From: Litoditis marina
Lineage: Eukaryota > Nematoda > Chromadorea > Rhabditida > Rhabditidae
Length of the DNA stretch: 64,000 nt
NCBI GenBank assembly: GCA_964036275.1
Contig: OZ038440.1
Coordinates: 1,116,001-1,180,000 of the forward strand
Direction of reading: 5' to 3'
Every line of letters begins with the position of its first letter. Positions within the stretch are counted from its first letter, which is position 1. A program made the position numbers and the translations under genes. Under the pieces are notes generated by a model. That model ran no database searches. It was not told where the DNA came from and saw only the letters and a program-made list of their open reading frames with translations. This document shows positions 62,529-64,000 of the stretch, one piece after another.

Positions 62529-63190
62529 ATTCATGAAAAAGTGGGGGCCCAACGACTGTGAGATTTGTCTTCTGCTGTGCGCCCCTTAGACAGCTACTCT
62601 CAAATGGAGCAGCAACTGCTACAAAAACCAAAAATACTTATATACTCAAGTATAACTGTTCATTACAAACATACAAAAGTCGTAAAATATTTTTTCAAAC
62701 CTGTAAACTAGAATCTGCAAATAACCGAAAAATACTAATATACTCAAGTATAACTGTTCATTACAAACATACAAAAGTCGTAAAATATTTTCTCAAACCT
62801 GTAAACTAGAATCTACAAATCACAGATGTTAAATCACAGACGACTTTTGTATGTTTGTAATGAACAGTTATACTTGAGTATATTAGTATTTTTCGGTTAT
62901 TTGCAGATTCTAGTTTACAGGTTTGAAAAAATATTTTACGACTTTTGTATGTTTGTAATGAACAGTTATACTTGAGTATATTAGTATTTTTCGGTTATTT
63001 GCAGATTCTAGTTTACAGGTTTGAAAAAATATTTTACGACTTTTGTATGTTTGTAATGAACAGTTATACTTGAGTATATAAGTATTTTTGGTTTTTGTAG
63101 CAGTTGCTGCTCCATTTGAGAGTAGCTGTCTAAGGGGCGCACAGCAGAAGACAAATCTCACAGTCGTTGGGCCCCCACTTTTTCATGAAT
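62529..63190. mobile_element. Foldback element, 662 bp, with internal ~98-bp repeats
   Basis: Ends ATTCATGAAAAAGTGGGGGC are perfect inverted copies. Arms run about 290-330 bp and the right arm has one more internal ~98-bp unit than the left (units carry TATACTCAAGTATAACTGTT and AAACTAGAATCTGCAAATAA). The identical 83-residue frame on both strands is a by-product of the palindrome. The AAAAAGTGGGGG core is shared with the element at 34263. Confidence 0.9.
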
Positions 63191-64000
63191 ACATCATGTT
63201 TTCTTTTTCAACTTGAAACATAGTATGGAAAGCGCATAGATATTTTGGAATAAAGGTGAACCTTTATCATATCCTCAACTCCTAATACTTCTAGTTTACA
63301 CTTTAAGCTGACTTCTATTTTATTACTTTTATTATCAAATCCTTAACAATCCCAGTAGTAGCATTGATTTGGACAAACAAGTCCGATTCAGGGCAATCTG
63401 TGTCAATAAACCTCAACAATGTCCTGCTTGGCTGCACTGTCGGGCTTTAGTTTGGTTTTATTGGGTGAATTACTCTATCATGTGCATGTTTTCTGGCCAA
63501 TTTTTTACCATTTCGAGCTTAAAATTATAGAAAAAGTCAGATAAATTCTCAAACATGCAAAAAGTGTGTATTATCCAATATCTCTAATTCTCTAACCTCC
63601 GTATCAACACACTCTAGGTCTCTAGGGTTCACTATACCTACGACTTTCTTTTGTGTATGTGTTTCACAATCCTCCTACATACCTTGTTTCCAATGACGGC
63701 TTATGTTTTGCAATTCCCGGGCCGCTTTTCTATTCATAATTATACCAACAAAATCAATAAATGACCATTTCTCTCACATTCACGTATGCACACTATTTAT
63801 TGCAACTTCCACGCACGTTTTATTGTTGGAAATTGTTGGAAATTTATCCTCAGCATGATTATTTGCAACATATTGAACTATTTATATATCTCCTATTTGA
63901 AACACACTGATTGTATATAGTTTGTGTTTGGTCCGGGCGTAAACGAAAAATCTCCTGTTTATTCTTGTAGTTTGCTCGCTCACGGAAACGAAGAAAAAAA

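Larger units (their letters stand above)
60185..64000. other. Upstream of the VWA gene: repeats, no gene seen
   Basis: Immediately upstream of the VWA start codon. It holds composite element B (60865-62480) and a 662-bp foldback element (62529-63190). From 63191 to 64000 I see only AT-rich sequence with short frames. Confidence 0.6.

Noticed and set aside
62558..63161. Two identical 83-aa proteins on opposite strands
   Set aside because: Created by the arms of a foldback element; the frames have no other coding support.

Overview
The window is AT-rich invertebrate nuclear DNA and most resembles a nematode. Introns end in a T-rich tract followed by CAG. Short exons sit in very long, repeat-filled introns. 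Two coding starts lie at or within 4 bp of a TTTTTATTCTAG-like acceptor, as at spliced-leader sites. The recognisable genes are a protein kinase D and a tropomodulin. The assignment is an inference from gene structure and protein similarity; no rRNA, mitochondrial or spliced-leader gene is present to fix it. Nothing prokaryotic was seen. I built the gene models by hand from reading frames, splice sites and exon phase; no aligner or transcript data were available.

Layout. (1) 1-26.1 kb, minus strand: a protein kinase D gene. Fifteen exons encode an N-terminal ubiquitin-like region, two C1 zinc fingers and a PH domain; the kinase domain lies beyond the left edge. Its introns, up to about 9.7 kb, hold tRNA-derived SINE-like copies, small palindromic elements, microsatellites and a miRNA-like hairpin. 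(2) 26.1-35.1 kb: a repeat-dense divergent intergenic region with a hAT-type miniature element (exact 8-bp target duplication), a composite element carrying a 140-bp GGCGCC-rich tandem array, and a 373-bp foldback element. (3) 35.1-42.5 kb, plus strand: a tropomodulin-family gene with two alternative last exons, one encoding a 231-residue Lys/Ala/Pro-rich tail. A truncated PIF/Harbinger transposase is nested antisense in its fourth intron. (4) 43.1-60.2 kb, minus strand: a tandem run of a tentative single-pass membrane protein, a small 185-aa gene with a YLPM1-like W/Y-rich module, a VWA gene with an intact metal site, and a VWA transmembrane receptor-like gene with a degenerate metal site and two possible C-termini. 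(5) 60.2-64 kb: a second composite element, related at its head to the one at 32.5 kb but carrying a different 130-bp TGACGTCA-rich array, next to a 662-bp foldback element.

Protein kinase D acts in diacylglycerol signalling. Tropomodulin caps actin pointed ends. VWA domains mediate adhesion or ligand binding. No functional link between these neighbours is claimed.

The most unusual content is in the repeats: two composite elements with a shared head but unrelated satellite arrays, and two foldback elements sharing a terminal core. Local duplications also copied exon or splice-site segments at three loci.
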